Source: Methanosuratincolales archaeon (lineage in GTDB: Archaea; Thermoproteota; Methanomethylicia; Methanomethylicales; Methanomethylicaceae). Taken from it: DNA of 6,193 nucleotides. Shown one piece after another: positions 6,077 to 6,193 of the stretch (within the stretch, counting starts at the first letter, position 1; each line of letters opens with the position of its first letter). The DNA lies in contig CALGKV010000007.1 of the NCBI GenBank assembly GCA_937930465.1, positions 1 through 6,193 on the forward strand, in the 5' to 3' direction. The notes under the pieces were generated by a model. That model saw only the letters and a program-made list of their open reading frames with translations. It ran no database searches and was not told the DNA's origin. A program made the translations under genes and the position numbers.

Positions 6077-6193
6077 TCAGCCCCCCATAGGAACTAAGAC
6101 CAACCAAGGCAGGAAGAAGAATACCAAGGACAGGATCAGCATAGCGGCTATCGGAATTAGCATTGAAAATTCAGCCTTTTCCAGCCTGAGATC
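6077..6193 (-). CDS. C-terminal fragment of an antiporter-like (MnhD/MnhA-type) membrane subunit
   Basis: The frame is open from the window edge and ends with TGA at 6077-6079, giving 38 residues. It reads as a short charged stretch (DLRLEKAEFS) followed by SMLIPIAAMLILSLVFFFLP, a hydrophobic helix, and a short tail ending in PMGG. The pattern E-x-SMLIP followed by a hydrophobic helix ending in FLP resembles the last helix of NuoN/MnhD-type proteins, where EAPLSMLIP followed by a helix ending in FP is common. Its position 4 nt before mnhE fits a second proton-channel subunit at the head of this operon. Only the tail is visible, so MnhA-N-terminal-like versus MnhD-like cannot be decided, and another polytopic membrane protein is possible. 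Confidence 0.7.
   Translation of the reverse strand, partial: DLRLEKAEFSMLIPIAAMLILSLVFFFLPWLVLVPMGG

Overview
The window is almost wall-to-wall protein coding and holds two convergent gene blocks. The plus strand (1-2038) carries the end of gcvPA and all of gcvPB, the two halves of the split P-protein of the glycine cleavage system. The minus strand (6193-2023) carries a compact operon for the membrane arm of a multisubunit cation/proton antiporter of the Mrp/Mnh type. No RNA genes, mobile elements, CRISPR arrays or intergenic stretches of any size were found. Both blocks run off the window at their 5' ends, so neither promoter is visible.

Read in its own direction (right to left), the minus-strand block is: the C-terminal 38 residues of an antiporter-like subunit (6193-6077), then mnhE, mnhF, mnhG, a small MbhD-type (DUF4040-like) subunit, a fusion of an MbhE-type domain with MnhB, mnhC, and an MnhD/NuoN-like subunit. 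Starts and stops overlap (several 4-nt ATGA junctions) or lie within 4 nt, which points to one co-translated transcript. The order E-F-G-MbhD-MbhE/B-C-D is the one known for the sodium-translocating half of archaeal membrane-bound hydrogenase (mbhA-H) and related Mrp clusters, not the bacterial mrpABCDEFG order. No hydrogenase or other redox subunit follows mnhD, because the next gene is the convergent gcvPB. The complex is therefore either a stand-alone antiporter or a membrane arm whose catalytic genes lie upstream, outside the window.

The most notable protein-level feature is in the MnhD-like subunit. It keeps the transmembrane glutamate (E144) and the late lysine (K413), but has glycine (G236) and glutamine (Q267) where homologous proton-channel subunits usually have their two central lysines. 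Other points worth a look are the MbhE-MnhB fusion, a NuoK-like membrane glutamate in MnhC, and a 16-bp tail-to-tail overlap of gcvPB and mnhD.

Organism: the arginine codons are dominated by AGG/AGA, GTG and TTG starts occur, GGAGG/GGTGAGG ribosome sites are frequent, and the Mrp order is archaeal. Together these suggest a (probably thermophilic) archaeon. Some thermophilic bacteria share the same Mrp layout and the split P-protein, so this assignment is only moderately supported. Overall these are recognisable housekeeping and energy genes. I see no evidence of a wholly new system, only some unusual variation within a known one.
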